42,689 bases of DNA from CAIRDP01 sp037138335 (GTDB lineage Bacteria > Bacteroidota > Bacteroidia > Bacteroidales > FEN-979), in contig JBAXIO010000027.1 of assembly GCA_037138335.1 (NCBI GenBank), positions 1-42,689 of the forward strand, in the 5' to 3' direction. A program made the position numbers and the translations under genes. How positions within the stretch are numbered: position 1 is the first letter of the stretch; each line of letters begins with the position of its first letter. The notes under the pieces were generated by a model. The model had not been told where the DNA came from, made no database searches, and worked only from the letters and a program-made list of their open reading frames with translations. This document shows positions 27,301-35,736 of this stretch, in pieces.

Positions 27301-27810
27301 GTTCTTGATGCTGATTCCAGGAACCCCATGATCTTAAACGATTATTACGTGACCGACCTGGATACTTACGCCAAAGGCGTGATCCAGTACCCCATGTTCA
27401 AGCTCGCCGACGGCTCCCATCACCTGGATGTGAAAGTTTGGGATGTGTATAATAATTCAAGCGAGGCGGGAATTGATTTTGTTGTGGCCTCAACGGCCTC
27501 CTTTGCCCTTGAAGAGGTCATGAATTACCCAAACCCTTTCCATGACAATACAACATTTTCGTTCCAGACCAACCAGGCCGGCGATAACCTGGAAATAGAG
27601 GTAAGGATCTATTCACTCTACGGTACACTTGAAAAGACCTTAAGGACAACCATGTATTCAGGCGGATACAGGGTCGAGCCTTTCCATTGGGACGGGCGGT
27701 CCGATTCGGGTACCCTGCTGGGCGCAGGAACATATATATACCGTATCACCGTGGTATTACCCGACGGTTCAACCGCCGCAAAATCAGCAAAGCTTATTTT
27801 TATCCGTTAG
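24397..27810 (+). CDS. porU: Type IX secretion system C25 sortase PorU
   Basis: PorU is the surface C25-family cysteine protease that removes the C-terminal signal of T9SS cargo and attaches the cargo to anionic LPS. This 1137-residue protein has a signal peptide (FILILILLVSGSPATSEAQ) and a long N-terminal region including GAWYKFSISSGGVYRLTYTDL. The peptidase domain has H651 in YIGHGGELGW and C685 in VTGTCEFSR, the expected catalytic His and Cys. It ends in an Ig-like/T9SS CTD-type region (MNYPNPFHDNTTFSF ... GTYIYRITV). A second, related gene follows 15 bases later, so both are probably in one operon with porV downstream. The start could also be ATG 24406. Confidence 0.9.
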   Translation: MQQMILRYTFPKIFILILILLVSGSPATSEAQNSFASSSVLSTGAWYKFSISSGGVYRLTYTDLKNAGVPVASINPKNIRIYGNGGGMLPESNDSARIDDLIENPVFVSGQDDGVFNEGDYILFYGSGPDKWKYNKTDHLYHHVKNIYSDEACYFLNCDLGEGKRIQTQAFNAAPAGAIYTNFNDYIAYDRDDINLIGSGRVWYDKETFDVTTSRNYSFTFPNLDPGTPVTVTLNAASRSVGIASYFNVNADGKLLMSLSIDPVSTAFEDYYAHDGFVSKLYATSNQTVNLNLVFNPVVSGAIGYLNYFELNAMRSLTMNGSQMNFRNAASWAKNQISEFQLNGQGHSLTIWDVTTPYNVRNLETRQSSNVFTIRLFTDSLREFVAFDGSAFGTPAFAGTVANQNLHNISNADYVMISYPDFKDQAERLAGFHRTHSGLNVFVTTPGNVYNEFSSGVQDITAIRDFMKMLYERSSSGHSIKYLLLLGDASYDYKNRIEGNTNFIPSYQSQESLGPISSYVSDDYYGLLKGGHLADTLFIGIGRFPVRTAQDALNAVDKVEHYSNNSDSVKSDWRNMVTFVADDQDNGGGNSFMADADLLAGKVAKAYNVDKIYLDAYTQVSTPGGARYPEVNDAINKRIAKGTLLINYIGHGGELGWAHERVLEVPDIQNWTNYNKLPVFVTGTCEFSRMDDPARVSAGEYVFLNPKGGGIALFTTTRATFSGGNRDLMLNFYSHLFEKTNGKYHRMGDLIRLSKTDNDANTRKFVLLGDPALMIDYPNLNVVTTSVKTGSPQLVNDTLKALTQVTIEGEILDGGSLASDFNGTLLPTIYDKISTVTCKANDHEAPPYTFSIRKNVVYSGKSNVTNGRFSFTFIVPKDINYQFGSGRISYYASSSETDANGYDENIIVGGYDNNAQPDTSGPAMALFMNDRKFKNGGVCDQNPVLLADVFDESGINTVGNGIGHDITAVLDADSRNPMILNDYYVTDLDTYAKGVIQYPMFKLADGSHHLDVKVWDVYNNSSEAGIDFVVASTASFALEEVMNYPNPFHDNTTFSFQTNQAGDNLEIEVRIYSLYGTLEKTLRTTMYSGGYRVEPFHWDGRSDSGTLLGAGTYIYRITVVLPDGSTAAKSAKLIFIR

Positions 27811-27825
27811 ATTCAAGATAAATCC

Positions 27826-30800
27826 ATGAAGATCCGTTACCCTCTGCTTTTTCTTTTGGTTCTCATACCATGGGTTTTGTCTGCAGGAAAACTGTTTGCC
27901 ACGGGCTCTGTGCTTTCGACAGGGAAGTGGTACAAGTTTTCGGTCAGCCATAACGGGCTGTACAGGATCGGTTACCATGATCTGGTAAAAATGGGCATAC
28001 TGCCGGGTGGTATCACCCCTGCCAACATCAGGATCTACGGTAACGGAAGCGGCATGGTGCCCGAAACAAACAATGCTGTTAGGACCGATGACCTGAGGGA
28101 AATTTCAATCCTTGTTCATGACGGTGGGGATGGTAAGTTTGACTCAACGGATTATATCATGTTTTACGGGGAAGGCCCCGACAGCTGGAAGTTAAACACC
28201 AGTACATGGGTTTATACTCATATAAAGAACCTCTATTCCGATGTTTCCTGGTATTTTATGACCTTCGATCTTGGACCCGGGCGCAGGGTGTCATTCAAAC
28301 CATCAGCAAGCGGTTCAGCCAGCTATATTTCCAACCGGTGGGTCGATATGGTCAACCATGAACTCGACCTGGTCAATGTAATAAAATCGGGAAAGCGATG
28401 GTTAGGCGAAAGATTTACAAGGAGCAACAGCAGGTATGATTTTGATTATTCTTTCCCTTATATCGACAGCCTCTCCCCTTTGCGGATAAAAGTCGGTGTG
28501 GTTGGCCGGTCGGCCGTTCAAAGCAGGTTTAGGGTTTTGAGGAATTCGGTCAGCATTGATAGTGTTTTTATTGACCCTGTTATGATGGACCAGGCCGGGG
28601 ATTATGCCAGGGCCGGGACCACGGAGAACAGTCTTGATCTTGTAAAATCCGGTTTCAGGATATCGGTGGAATACATTGCCCCTGATGATGCATCAACCGG
28701 ATGGCTTGACTATATTGAGATGCAGTTATCCAGAAAGCTTTACTGGACGGGCCATGAATTCACTTTCCGTGATCCCGGTTCCGCCGCGCCCGGGAGGCTT
28801 AGCGAGTTCAGGATGAGAAAAGCCAATGCGGGTATTACAGTCTGGGACATAACCCGGATGACAGACGTAAAAAGGCTGCAGACTACCCTCACCGATAGTA
28901 TTTTAACCTTCCGTTTGCAAACCGATTCACTACACACTTTTTTTGCGTTTGACAGCACGGCATACGATACCGTAAGTTACGCCGGAATCGTCGCTAACCA
29001 GAACCTGCATGCCCTGCAGCCAAGCGAAATGATCATTGTGGTTCCTCCATTGTTCGCATCGGAAGCCCAAAGACTTGCCGATTTCCACAGGAACCATAAC
29101 CAGATAAATGCCATGCTTGTTTCAGTCCCTGAAATTTTTAATGAATTTTCCTGCGGGCAGCCCGACCCGGGAGGGATCAGGGATTTCGTAAAAATGCTCT
29201 ACGACCGGGGTTCAGCCTCTGGGGAGCCGAAATATCTCCTCCTTTTTGGCGACGGTTCGTATGACCCCAAGAACCGGACGCCGGGCAATGATAATTTCAT
29301 CCCCACCCTTGAATCCCAGGAATCCTTATCCACCACCGTTTCATTTGTGAGCGATGACTTCTTCGGCATCATGGGCAACCTCGAAGGTTATGATGCTTCA
29401 GGGAGCATCGAAATAGGAGTAGGCAGATTCCCTGTCAACACTGCAGCCCAGGCCGGGATCCTGGTTGACAAGATTATCCATTACAGCGGTAATTCAGATA
29501 CCCTGAGGGCCGATTGGCGTAATAACGTTGCCCTTGCCTGTGATGAAGGCGACAGGAACTACTTTGTCAACAATTCGGAAGAGATCGCAGGCATCCTTGC
29601 ATCCAGGTTCCCTGTGATCAATGTGAACAAGATATATTTCGATGCCTATCCCATGGTGAGTATCCCCGCCGGATCGAGATTCCCGGAGGCAAATAAGGCC
29701 CTGAATGCTGCTGTTGAAAAAGGGACACTCATTATCAATTATATAGGGCACGGAGGTGAAACCGGATGGAGCAGCAGGGCGGTACTTACCATGGCTGACA
29801 TCAACTCCTGGACAAATTCCGAAAAACTGCCCGTCTTTGTGACCGCCACCTGCGAGTTCAGCAGGTTTGACAACCCGGAGCGCTTTTCGGCAGGGGAGGA
29901 GATCATTGTGCGCCAGGGCGGAGGGGGGATTGCCATGTTCTCAACCAGCCGCACCACTTTTGCAGGCACTAACCAGTCACTGGATACCAGTTTCTTCCGT
30001 CATATCATGGACAGGAAAGATGGCAGATACCTGAGCATGGGAGAACTCATCATGTTATCCAAAAACAATAACCAGAATAATTCTTACCTGAGGAATTTCG
30101 TATTGCTTGGCGACCCGGCCCAGCAAATCGCCTTCCCTGAAGATGATATCATAACCACAAGTATCAATGACCTGCCTTTAACACCTCCCGATACGGCGCT
30201 TGGCCTTTCGGCAGTAAACGTGAAAGGACATGTACAGGATTTCGGGGGGAACGTCGTAAGCGATTTCAATGGCATACTTACCGCCAAGGTATTTGACAAA
30301 CCGACTATTTACAGCACCCTTGGCAATACATCTGGCCAGTATGGCGGTAGTTATCCTCAGAAATTTAAACTCCAGGACCATCTGATGGACTGTATCAAAG
30401 CGAAGGTGGAAAATGGTGAATTCAATTTTTCATTTGTTGTGCCCAAAGGCGTCGGGCTGAGTTTCGGAAAGGGAAAGATCAGCTACTACGCCGAAAATGG
30501 AATCAATGACGCCAAAGGGTATTCCGATAATGTGATCTTCGGGGGCAGGGATCCCATGATCATCCCCGAGGCTAACGGTCCTTCCATCAGGCTGTATATG
30601 GATACCCGCAACTTTATCTCCGGCGGTGCTACAGGCCCCGACCCCCTGCTGATTGCCGACCTGTATGATACCTCCGGCATTAATTCAACAGGATTTGGCA
30701 TCGGACATGATATCATTGGAATACTTGACGGTGACTGGGCTCATGTGATCAGCCTGAACGACAGCTATGTGCCCCAGGTCGGGAGTTTCTCCCGGGGCTC

Positions 30801-31227
30801 GCTCAGTTACCAGCTTTCAGGCCTTAGCCCGGGCCAGCATAAATTAACAGTCAGGGCTTTTGATCTGTATGATAATTCAACCCAGCAGGATATTTATTTC
30901 TGGGTGGCCGGGGGTGCAGCCCTTAGTATCCGGAATGTTTTCTGCTATCCCAACCCTGCCACCACCAGCCTTACCTTTTCCTTTACCCCTGTGACTTCTG
31001 CGGGGGGATTCAGCCTGAGTATTGATATATACAATGTGTCAGGCATCAGGCTTAAGACAATCACCAGATCTTATCCTGAATCGGGCACCACACCCCTCAC
31101 CCTTAACTGGGATCTTACCGACGAGGGCGGGAATAAACTGATTAGCGGGGTTTACCCCTTTACGGTTAAATTTAACGGCACTGGTTCATTTGTGAATACT
31201 TCCGGGAAAATTATAATAATTCACTAA
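27826..31227 (+). CDS. Second PorU-type C25 peptidase (tandem paralogue)
   Basis: A 1133-residue protein collinear with the preceding PorU along its whole length. It has a signal peptide (LLFLLVLIPWVLSAGKLFA), TGKWYKFSVSHNGLYRIGYHDL at the mature start, a C25 domain with H642 in YIGHGGETGW and C676 in VTATCEFSR, and a C-terminal CTD-type domain beginning CYPNPATTSLTFSF. The His-Cys spacing (34 residues) equals that of the first copy, so it looks catalytically competent. The central domains are clearly similar by eye and the flanks more divergent, suggesting an old duplication with separate roles. Which of the two is the true anchoring sortase cannot be decided from sequence. The close spacing suggests joint transcription. 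Confidence 0.88.
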   Translation: MKIRYPLLFLLVLIPWVLSAGKLFATGSVLSTGKWYKFSVSHNGLYRIGYHDLVKMGILPGGITPANIRIYGNGSGMVPETNNAVRTDDLREISILVHDGGDGKFDSTDYIMFYGEGPDSWKLNTSTWVYTHIKNLYSDVSWYFMTFDLGPGRRVSFKPSASGSASYISNRWVDMVNHELDLVNVIKSGKRWLGERFTRSNSRYDFDYSFPYIDSLSPLRIKVGVVGRSAVQSRFRVLRNSVSIDSVFIDPVMMDQAGDYARAGTTENSLDLVKSGFRISVEYIAPDDASTGWLDYIEMQLSRKLYWTGHEFTFRDPGSAAPGRLSEFRMRKANAGITVWDITRMTDVKRLQTTLTDSILTFRLQTDSLHTFFAFDSTAYDTVSYAGIVANQNLHALQPSEMIIVVPPLFASEAQRLADFHRNHNQINAMLVSVPEIFNEFSCGQPDPGGIRDFVKMLYDRGSASGEPKYLLLFGDGSYDPKNRTPGNDNFIPTLESQESLSTTVSFVSDDFFGIMGNLEGYDASGSIEIGVGRFPVNTAAQAGILVDKIIHYSGNSDTLRADWRNNVALACDEGDRNYFVNNSEEIAGILASRFPVINVNKIYFDAYPMVSIPAGSRFPEANKALNAAVEKGTLIINYIGHGGETGWSSRAVLTMADINSWTNSEKLPVFVTATCEFSRFDNPERFSAGEEIIVRQGGGGIAMFSTSRTTFAGTNQSLDTSFFRHIMDRKDGRYLSMGELIMLSKNNNQNNSYLRNFVLLGDPAQQIAFPEDDIITTSINDLPLTPPDTALGLSAVNVKGHVQDFGGNVVSDFNGILTAKVFDKPTIYSTLGNTSGQYGGSYPQKFKLQDHLMDCIKAKVENGEFNFSFVVPKGVGLSFGKGKISYYAENGINDAKGYSDNVIFGGRDPMIIPEANGPSIRLYMDTRNFISGGATGPDPLLIADLYDTSGINSTGFGIGHDIIGILDGDWAHVISLNDSYVPQVGSFSRGSLSYQLSGLSPGQHKLTVRAFDLYDNSTQQDIYFWVAGGAALSIRNVFCYPNPATTSLTFSFTPVTSAGGFSLSIDIYNVSGIRLKTITRSYPESGTTPLTLNWDLTDEGGNKLISGVYPFTVKFNGTGSFVNTSGKIIIIH

Positions 31228-31286
31228 TAAACAAATAGTTATATCCAATTTTCTGAATGAAAGCAATATAGGCCGCTTTAATTCGT

Positions 31287-31294
31287 TAATTTTG
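31287..31294 (+). promoter_or_regulatory. -7 element of porV (TAATTTTG)
   Basis: Exact TAnnTTTG match 38 bases before ATG 31333. It is embedded in a 21-base block (31286-31306) that is almost identical to the rpsF promoter/leader at 35015-35035. Confidence 0.6.
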
Positions 31295-31332
31295 CAACCC
31301 GTTTTAGTAAATACATATAATAATATTTTGGA

Positions 31333-32535
31333 ATGCGACAGATTAAGAACAGATTGGTTTTATTGTTGGTTTTCACCTTTGTAGTATCAAATTTATTCGC
31401 ACAACTGCCCCCCGAGCCCACCGATGGTTCCAGGGTCATATCGACATCGGTGCCATTTCTCACAATCGCTCCCGATGCCAGGTCGGGGGGTATGGGAAAT
31501 ACCGGAGCAGCAACAGCTCCGGATATATATTCGATGTTCTGGAACCCTGCAAAGTATGCATTCTGTGATAAAGCCGTCGGAATTGGTATAGGATATGTGC
31601 CCTGGCTGAGGGGCCTGGTGAATGACATTGGTCTGGCTTCCCTCTACGGGTACGTTAAGCTTGGCGATAAACAGGCCCTTGCTATGTCGCTGAGATTTTT
31701 CTCAATGGGTGAAATTCAATACACTGATGAAAACGGCAAGGATCTTGGAAACTACAAGCCAAATGAACTGGCCGTTGATGCTACATATGCCAGGAAGTTC
31801 TCAAGGGAGATCTCGGGAGCTGTAGCTGCAAGGTTTATTTATTCAAACCTGATACCGGGTTATAATGCTTACGATGCCAGCGTCAAACCCGGATACTCTG
31901 TTGCCGCCGACATCGCTTTTTATTACCATCACCCTCTGGAGATCAAGGGGACCAGCGGAGGTTCTATTTCTTTCGGGTTCGACATCTCGAACATAGGTGC
32001 CAAGATCTCTTACAGCAGCTCATCGGTACAGAGTAATTTCATACCCACCAACCTCAGGCTGGGACCTGCATTTACTCTTAATATCGACGATTATAACAGT
32101 ATTTCGTTTGCTCTTGACCTGAATAAATTGCTTGTTCCCACCCCTCCTGTCACACAGTATGACAGCGCGTCGAAATCTTATGTGATCATTGCAGGGAAAG
32201 ATAACAATGTTTCCGCAGTACGCGGCATGTACCAGTCCTTTTATGATGCGCCTTACGGTTTCAAGGAAGAACTCCAGGAAATCACGGTTTCGGCATCCAC
32301 CGAATACTGGTACAACAAATTGTTTGCAATCCGCGCCGGTTACTTCTATGAATCGAAATACAAAGGCAACAGGCAGTTCTTTACTCTTGGGGCAGGATTA
32401 AGGTATAATGTCTTCGGACTTGATTTCTCCTATCTCATACCGATAAAGAACAACAACCCCTTGCAGAACACCATGCAGTTTACCCTTCTGTTCAATTTCG
32501 ACACCCAGAAAAAAGACAAGCAGTCTTCGCAATAA
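31333..32535 (+). CDS. porV: Type IX secretion outer membrane channel protein PorV
   Basis: PorV (LptO) is a 14-strand FadL-like barrel that collects CTD cargo from the SprA translocon and hands it to PorU. The protein has 400 residues with a signal peptide ending LFAQ (1-24). It shows the conserved mature start, including VPFLTIAPDARSGGMGNTGAATAPDIYSMFWNPAKYAF, which is diagnostic for PorV. Regular aromatic-ended strands follow to a terminal strand MQFTLLFNF. It is next to porU, as in other Bacteroidota. It has its own promoter, so it may be made at a different level than the PorU pair. IspF follows by 13 bases. Confidence 0.94.
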   Translation: MRQIKNRLVLLLVFTFVVSNLFAQLPPEPTDGSRVISTSVPFLTIAPDARSGGMGNTGAATAPDIYSMFWNPAKYAFCDKAVGIGIGYVPWLRGLVNDIGLASLYGYVKLGDKQALAMSLRFFSMGEIQYTDENGKDLGNYKPNELAVDATYARKFSREISGAVAARFIYSNLIPGYNAYDASVKPGYSVAADIAFYYHHPLEIKGTSGGSISFGFDISNIGAKISYSSSSVQSNFIPTNLRLGPAFTLNIDDYNSISFALDLNKLLVPTPPVTQYDSASKSYVIIAGKDNNVSAVRGMYQSFYDAPYGFKEELQEITVSASTEYWYNKLFAIRAGYFYESKYKGNRQFFTLGAGLRYNVFGLDFSYLIPIKNNNPLQNTMQFTLLFNFDTQKKDKQSSQ

Positions 32536-32548
32536 ATCGTAAATCGTA

Positions 32549-33025
32549 ATGCGTATCGGTTTCGGCTTTGACACCCATAAACTTGAGGAAGGCCGCAGCT
32601 TCATCCTGGGAGGTGTGCCTGTTGAGCATGCCAAAGGCGCTGCAGGCCATTCCGATGCCGACGTTTTGATCCATGCCATCATTGACGCCTTGCTTGGTGC
32701 TGCAGGGCTTCCCGACATAGGACAGCAGTTTCCCGATACTTCGTCAGAATACAAAGGCATCAGCAGCAGCATATTGCTGAAGAGGACCCTTGTACTCATC
32801 AGTGAGGCAGGTTACGGGATAGGGAATATCGATTGCACTATTGTCCTTCAGAAGCCAAAGATCTCTGAATTGATCCCCTCCATGATAAGTTCACTTTCCG
32901 CCACTCTTGCCTGCAGCCCCGGCTGTATCAATGTAAAGGCAAAAACCAGCGAAAAACTCGGGTTCATCGGCAGGGAAGAGGGGGTTTCGGCATACGCGGT
33001 AGCTTTATTAGTAAATAGTGACTAG
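32549..33025 (+). CDS. ispF: 2-C-methyl-D-erythritol 2,4-cyclodiphosphate synthase
   Basis: IspF catalyses the fifth step of the MEP isoprenoid pathway, cyclising CDP-ME 2-phosphate. The metal ligands D8, H10 (GFDTH) and H42 (SDADVLIHAIIDALLG) are present, as are PDIGQQFPDT and KAKTSEKLGFIGREEG. The length, 158 residues, is standard. It starts 13 bases after porV and is probably co-transcribed. Its last codons (AAT AGT GAC) and stop fall in a repeat-like sequence that also overlaps the rplI stop codon, so the native C-terminus may have been altered. Confidence 0.96.
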   Translation: MRIGFGFDTHKLEEGRSFILGGVPVEHAKGAAGHSDADVLIHAIIDALLGAAGLPDIGQQFPDTSSEYKGISSSILLKRTLVLISEAGYGIGNIDCTIVLQKPKISELIPSMISSLSATLACSPGCINVKAKTSEKLGFIGREEGVSAYAVALLVNSD

Positions 33026-33047
33026 TGATCAGTGATCAGTGACTGGT
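33014..33047. repeat. AGTGATC-type short direct repeats at the ispF stop codon
   Basis: Tandem 6-7 bp units (AGTGACT, AGTGATC, AGTGATC, AGTGACTGG) begin inside the last ispF codons. The first 15 bases (AATAGTGACTAGTGA) also occur at 36182-36196 over the rplI stop codon. Confidence 0.7.
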
Positions 33048-33080
33048 CACCATTCACCGTTCACCATTCACCAGTCACTG
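33037..33080. terminator. Hairpin between convergent ispF and membrane-protein gene
   Basis: A perfect 11-bp stem, CAGTGACTGGT (33037-33047) with ACCAGTCACTG (33070-33080), around a 22-base loop made of CACCATTCACCGTTCACC-type repeats. No T-run follows, so termination by this hairpin is only possible, not established. It overlaps the 3' end of the minus-strand gene. Confidence 0.4.
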
Positions 33081-34939
33081 CTTCTCCCGTACACTTTTAT
33101 TCCCATATTATCCAGCATGAACAGTCCTTTACAGGGATTCCAGAGATAGATCTTCAGTTTTGCGGCAGGGTTATTGACCCTGGGGATACAAACCGAAAAA
33201 TCAAGGGGTTTCCATATTCCGCTGCTGAACTGCGGAATGTCGTTCAGGCGGAAGGATACATAGTAATTGTACGAAGCTGAATGGTTTTCAATGCTGACGA
33301 CGATCATTGCCTTGTTTGATGCACCGGGGATGCTGTCGCGGATCATCAGGTTTATCGTGCAGAACAACCAGGATGGATCATGCCGGAGGCTGTCATACCG
33401 CACATTGATGCCAGGGCCGAATTCCCTTTCCGCGGTAAACATGTAAACCTGGTTTTTATTGACGACTTTGCGCCAGTTAACCCAGGGTTCCTGTCCGAAC
33501 CACCCTTTCTCCTGCTTGTCAAAAACGTTTGTAAAGCTTGCCAGGGGATGGCTGAGGTCGGCTTTATAGAATGGCTCTTCTTCATATCCCCCGAGGCAGT
33601 CACGATACTCATCCGCAGTCCTGAAAAAAACATAAAAATATTTCTGGCGGTTCATATTATCAGGGGAAATTATTTTCTTCCGGCACTGCCATGTCTGGAA
33701 CAGGTTGAAAAAGATGAAAACTGTTAAGAGTGAAAAGATGGCAATTCTCAGCACTTTGGATCTGAATTCCAGAACGGAGGCAAGGGGAATGGCAAAAATC
33801 CCGTAAAAATCAATCAGTGGACGTTGTCCGAATCCATCCCCGTAATACCAGCACCACCAGGAGGAACATATATAAACAAGGATAGCAAAAAATAAAATGA
33901 AGCCGGCAGTGTTGCTGAATCTTCTTCCGGGAAGGGAAAAGATGCCGGCCATGGCAAGGAGCATCACAGGGGTATAAATGAACCAGCCTCTTCGGTATGA
34001 AAACAGGAAGTCGGTTATGCGCGGATGGAAAAAATTAAAGCCTTCATCAGGGTAAGGACGGATGATCCACTGGTTGGATTGAAGGTACCACAGGATCATT
34101 TGTATTGAAAGGGTTAAAGCCAGGGTCAGGATCAATACCGGGTCAAGGAATACCTTGAATTTTTGTAAAACAGGGCCTGGCTGATGCTTCAGGAAGAGGG
34201 GGAATGCAAGAAGCGGTATCACATTCACCGGCCGCAGGAGAAAAATGATCCCGATCAGAAAACCCAGCAAACATGAGGAAGCCGCTGATAATTTGTGGTT
34301 GGTCCGGATGAATGTCCAGGTAAACAGTATGATTGCAAAGAATGAAAAAAAATGTGACATGGCGGGCTTTTCCATGGAGTAGTACAACAGGTTTGTTCCG
34401 AAAGCCATGGCTATAATCACAAACGAGACCGTAATCTCCCTGAATTTGAAGAATCCGAGGATTTTTCTCAGGTAATGCAAGCCTGCAAGGATATAAAACA
34501 ACGAACCTATGCCTGTGAAAAGCTGGAAAAAAAATGAAAGCCCGTTGATCCCGGTTCCTGCGATCCAGGAAAACAATAAAGCGGCAAGAAAAAACGGGAG
34601 TAGAAGTATTGCTTCCCCCGCAAAGTATTTATTTACAGGCGGTCCTTTGGTTTGGATGAGGTATTGAGGATTATAATCATTGTATCCATATGCATTGCGT
34701 TCGGCGGAAGTGAATTTTTCCCAGTGCGGATCACCGTAGATAAGAAATGAGGGCAGGTATGCATAATAACCTGCCCAGTCGCTGGTAATTATTCTTTTCC
34801 AGCCCGTTCCGTCTCCATCGAGGAAGCGGGTCTGAACGAATAAAATACTCAGAATGACGGCTGTAAGGCCAAAGGTGAATCCCGATACATTAAGGTTCCC
34901 GGTGAATTTGCTATTAATTCCTTTTGCCGGATCAGACAT
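33068..34939 (-). CDS. Multi-pass membrane protein, GT-C glycosyltransferase-like
   Basis: A 623-residue protein with about ten membrane segments between residues 15 and 420 and a soluble C-terminal part of roughly 200 residues. The early loop has TSDWAGYYAYLPS and NPQYLIQTKGPPVNKYFAGEAILLLPFF, with an acidic residue after the first helix as in GT-C lipid-sugar-dependent transferases. No closer family is recognisable. The C-terminal region (WFGQEPWVNWRK ... LFMLDNMGIKVYG) looks like a beta-sandwich outside the membrane. The frame extends to 34966, but the -7 element at 34964-34971 overlaps that start, so ATG 34939 is preferred. The substrate is unknown. It is divergent from the ribosomal operon. 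Confidence 0.75.
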   Translation of the reverse strand: MSDPAKGINSKFTGNLNVSGFTFGLTAVILSILFVQTRFLDGDGTGWKRIITSDWAGYYAYLPSFLIYGDPHWEKFTSAERNAYGYNDYNPQYLIQTKGPPVNKYFAGEAILLLPFFLAALLFSWIAGTGINGLSFFFQLFTGIGSLFYILAGLHYLRKILGFFKFREITVSFVIIAMAFGTNLLYYSMEKPAMSHFFSFFAIILFTWTFIRTNHKLSAASSCLLGFLIGIIFLLRPVNVIPLLAFPLFLKHQPGPVLQKFKVFLDPVLILTLALTLSIQMILWYLQSNQWIIRPYPDEGFNFFHPRITDFLFSYRRGWFIYTPVMLLAMAGIFSLPGRRFSNTAGFILFFAILVYICSSWWCWYYGDGFGQRPLIDFYGIFAIPLASVLEFRSKVLRIAIFSLLTVFIFFNLFQTWQCRKKIISPDNMNRQKYFYVFFRTADEYRDCLGGYEEEPFYKADLSHPLASFTNVFDKQEKGWFGQEPWVNWRKVVNKNQVYMFTAEREFGPGINVRYDSLRHDPSWLFCTINLMIRDSIPGASNKAMIVVSIENHSASYNYYVSFRLNDIPQFSSGIWKPLDFSVCIPRVNNPAAKLKIYLWNPCKGLFMLDNMGIKVYGRSSDW

Positions 34940-34963
34940 GGGGGATACAGGACTTAAGGACTC

Positions 34964-34971
34964 CAAAGATA
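34964..34971 (-). promoter_or_regulatory. -7 element of the GT-C-like gene (TATCTTTG, minus strand)
   Basis: Exact TAnnTTTG match on the minus strand, 24 bases upstream of ATG 34939. It overlaps the longest possible start codon and rules it out. Confidence 0.6.
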
Positions 34972-35015
34972 GGCAATTAAATTCCAGACTGTTTGGTTAT
35001 CTCCTTTCTTATTCT

Positions 35016-35023
35016 TAATTTTG
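35016..35023 (+). promoter_or_regulatory. -7 element of the rpsF operon (TAATTTTG)
   Basis: Exact TAnnTTTG match 47 bases before the rpsF ATG. It is followed by CAGCCCGTTTTA, nearly the same sequence as after the porV -7 element. Confidence 0.65.
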
Positions 35024-35070
35024 CAGCCCGTTTTATAAAACCAAGTTAAATTCATTAAAATCAACAGGAA

Positions 35071-35433
35071 ATGTTAAACCAGTACGAAACCGTTTTCATT
35101 ATGACTCCCGTTTTATCTGAAGAACAGATGAAGGAAGCGGTAGAAAAGTATCAGAAGTTCCTCGTCAGTAAAAAGGCCGAGATCGTTCACGAGGAACATT
35201 GGGGATTGAAGAAGCTCGCCTATCCCATTCAGAAAAAGAGCACGGGTTTTTATCATTTGATGGAATTCAAAGCAGAACCCGCAATCATTCGCGAATGGGA
35301 AGTAACCTTTAAACGTGATGAACGCATCCTTCGTTTTCTTACGATCGTCCTCGACAAGCATTCACTTGCTTACAGCGAGAAGAAACGTGCGAAATCAAGA
35401 GACAAGAAGAAGGAAAAGGAAGTTCAGGAATAA
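35071..35433 (+). CDS. rpsF: 30S ribosomal protein S6
   Basis: S6 (120 residues) binds the central domain of 16S rRNA together with S18. The N-terminus MLNQYETVFIMTPVLSEEQMKE, the central WGLKKLAYPIQKKSTGFYHLMEF and KRDERILRFLTI are standard S6 motifs. The basic tail (KKRAKSRDKKKEKE) is a common Bacteroidota extension. It is the first gene of rpsF-rpsR-rplI; no ssb or priB lies between, as is typical of this phylum. Confidence 0.98.
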   Translation: MLNQYETVFIMTPVLSEEQMKEAVEKYQKFLVSKKAEIVHEEHWGLKKLAYPIQKKSTGFYHLMEFKAEPAIIREWEVTFKRDERILRFLTIVLDKHSLAYSEKKRAKSRDKKKEKEVQE

Positions 35434-35451
35434 TTTAAAAAATCAGTAAAA

Positions 35452-35724
35452 ATGGCTACACAACAACAAGGCGAAATAAAATATCTAACCCCTATTGCGG
35501 TAGATACCAAGAAGAAGAAATACTGCCGTTTCAAGAAAAGCGGTATCAAGTATATCGATTACAAGGATGCTGACTTCCTGCTCAAGTTCATCAATGAGCA
35601 GGGAAAAATCCTTCCCCGCCGTATAACCGGCACCTCGACCAAGTACCAGAGGAAAGTGGCACAGGCCGTGAAACGTGCCCGCCACCTGGCTTTATTACCT
35701 TACGTTGCTGACATGTTAAAATAG
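35452..35724 (+). CDS. rpsR: 30S ribosomal protein S18
   Basis: S18 (90 residues), the partner of S6 on the small subunit. It shows CRFKKSGIKYIDYKDADFLLKFINEQGKILPRRITGTSTKYQRKVAQAVKRARHLALLPYV-type sequence, of which RRITGTSTKYQRK and ARHLALLPY are diagnostic. It lies 18 bases after rpsF, and its stop codon overlaps the AGGAGG site of rplI. Confidence 0.98.
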   Translation: MATQQQGEIKYLTPIAVDTKKKKYCRFKKSGIKYIDYKDADFLLKFINEQGKILPRRITGTSTKYQRKVAQAVKRARHLALLPYVADMLK

Positions 35725-35736
35725 GAGGGAAGAACG

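Noticed and set aside
34972..35070. tRNA or small RNA gene before rpsF
   Set aside because: No cloverleaf or conserved T-loop is visible; the gap is explained by two divergent promoters.
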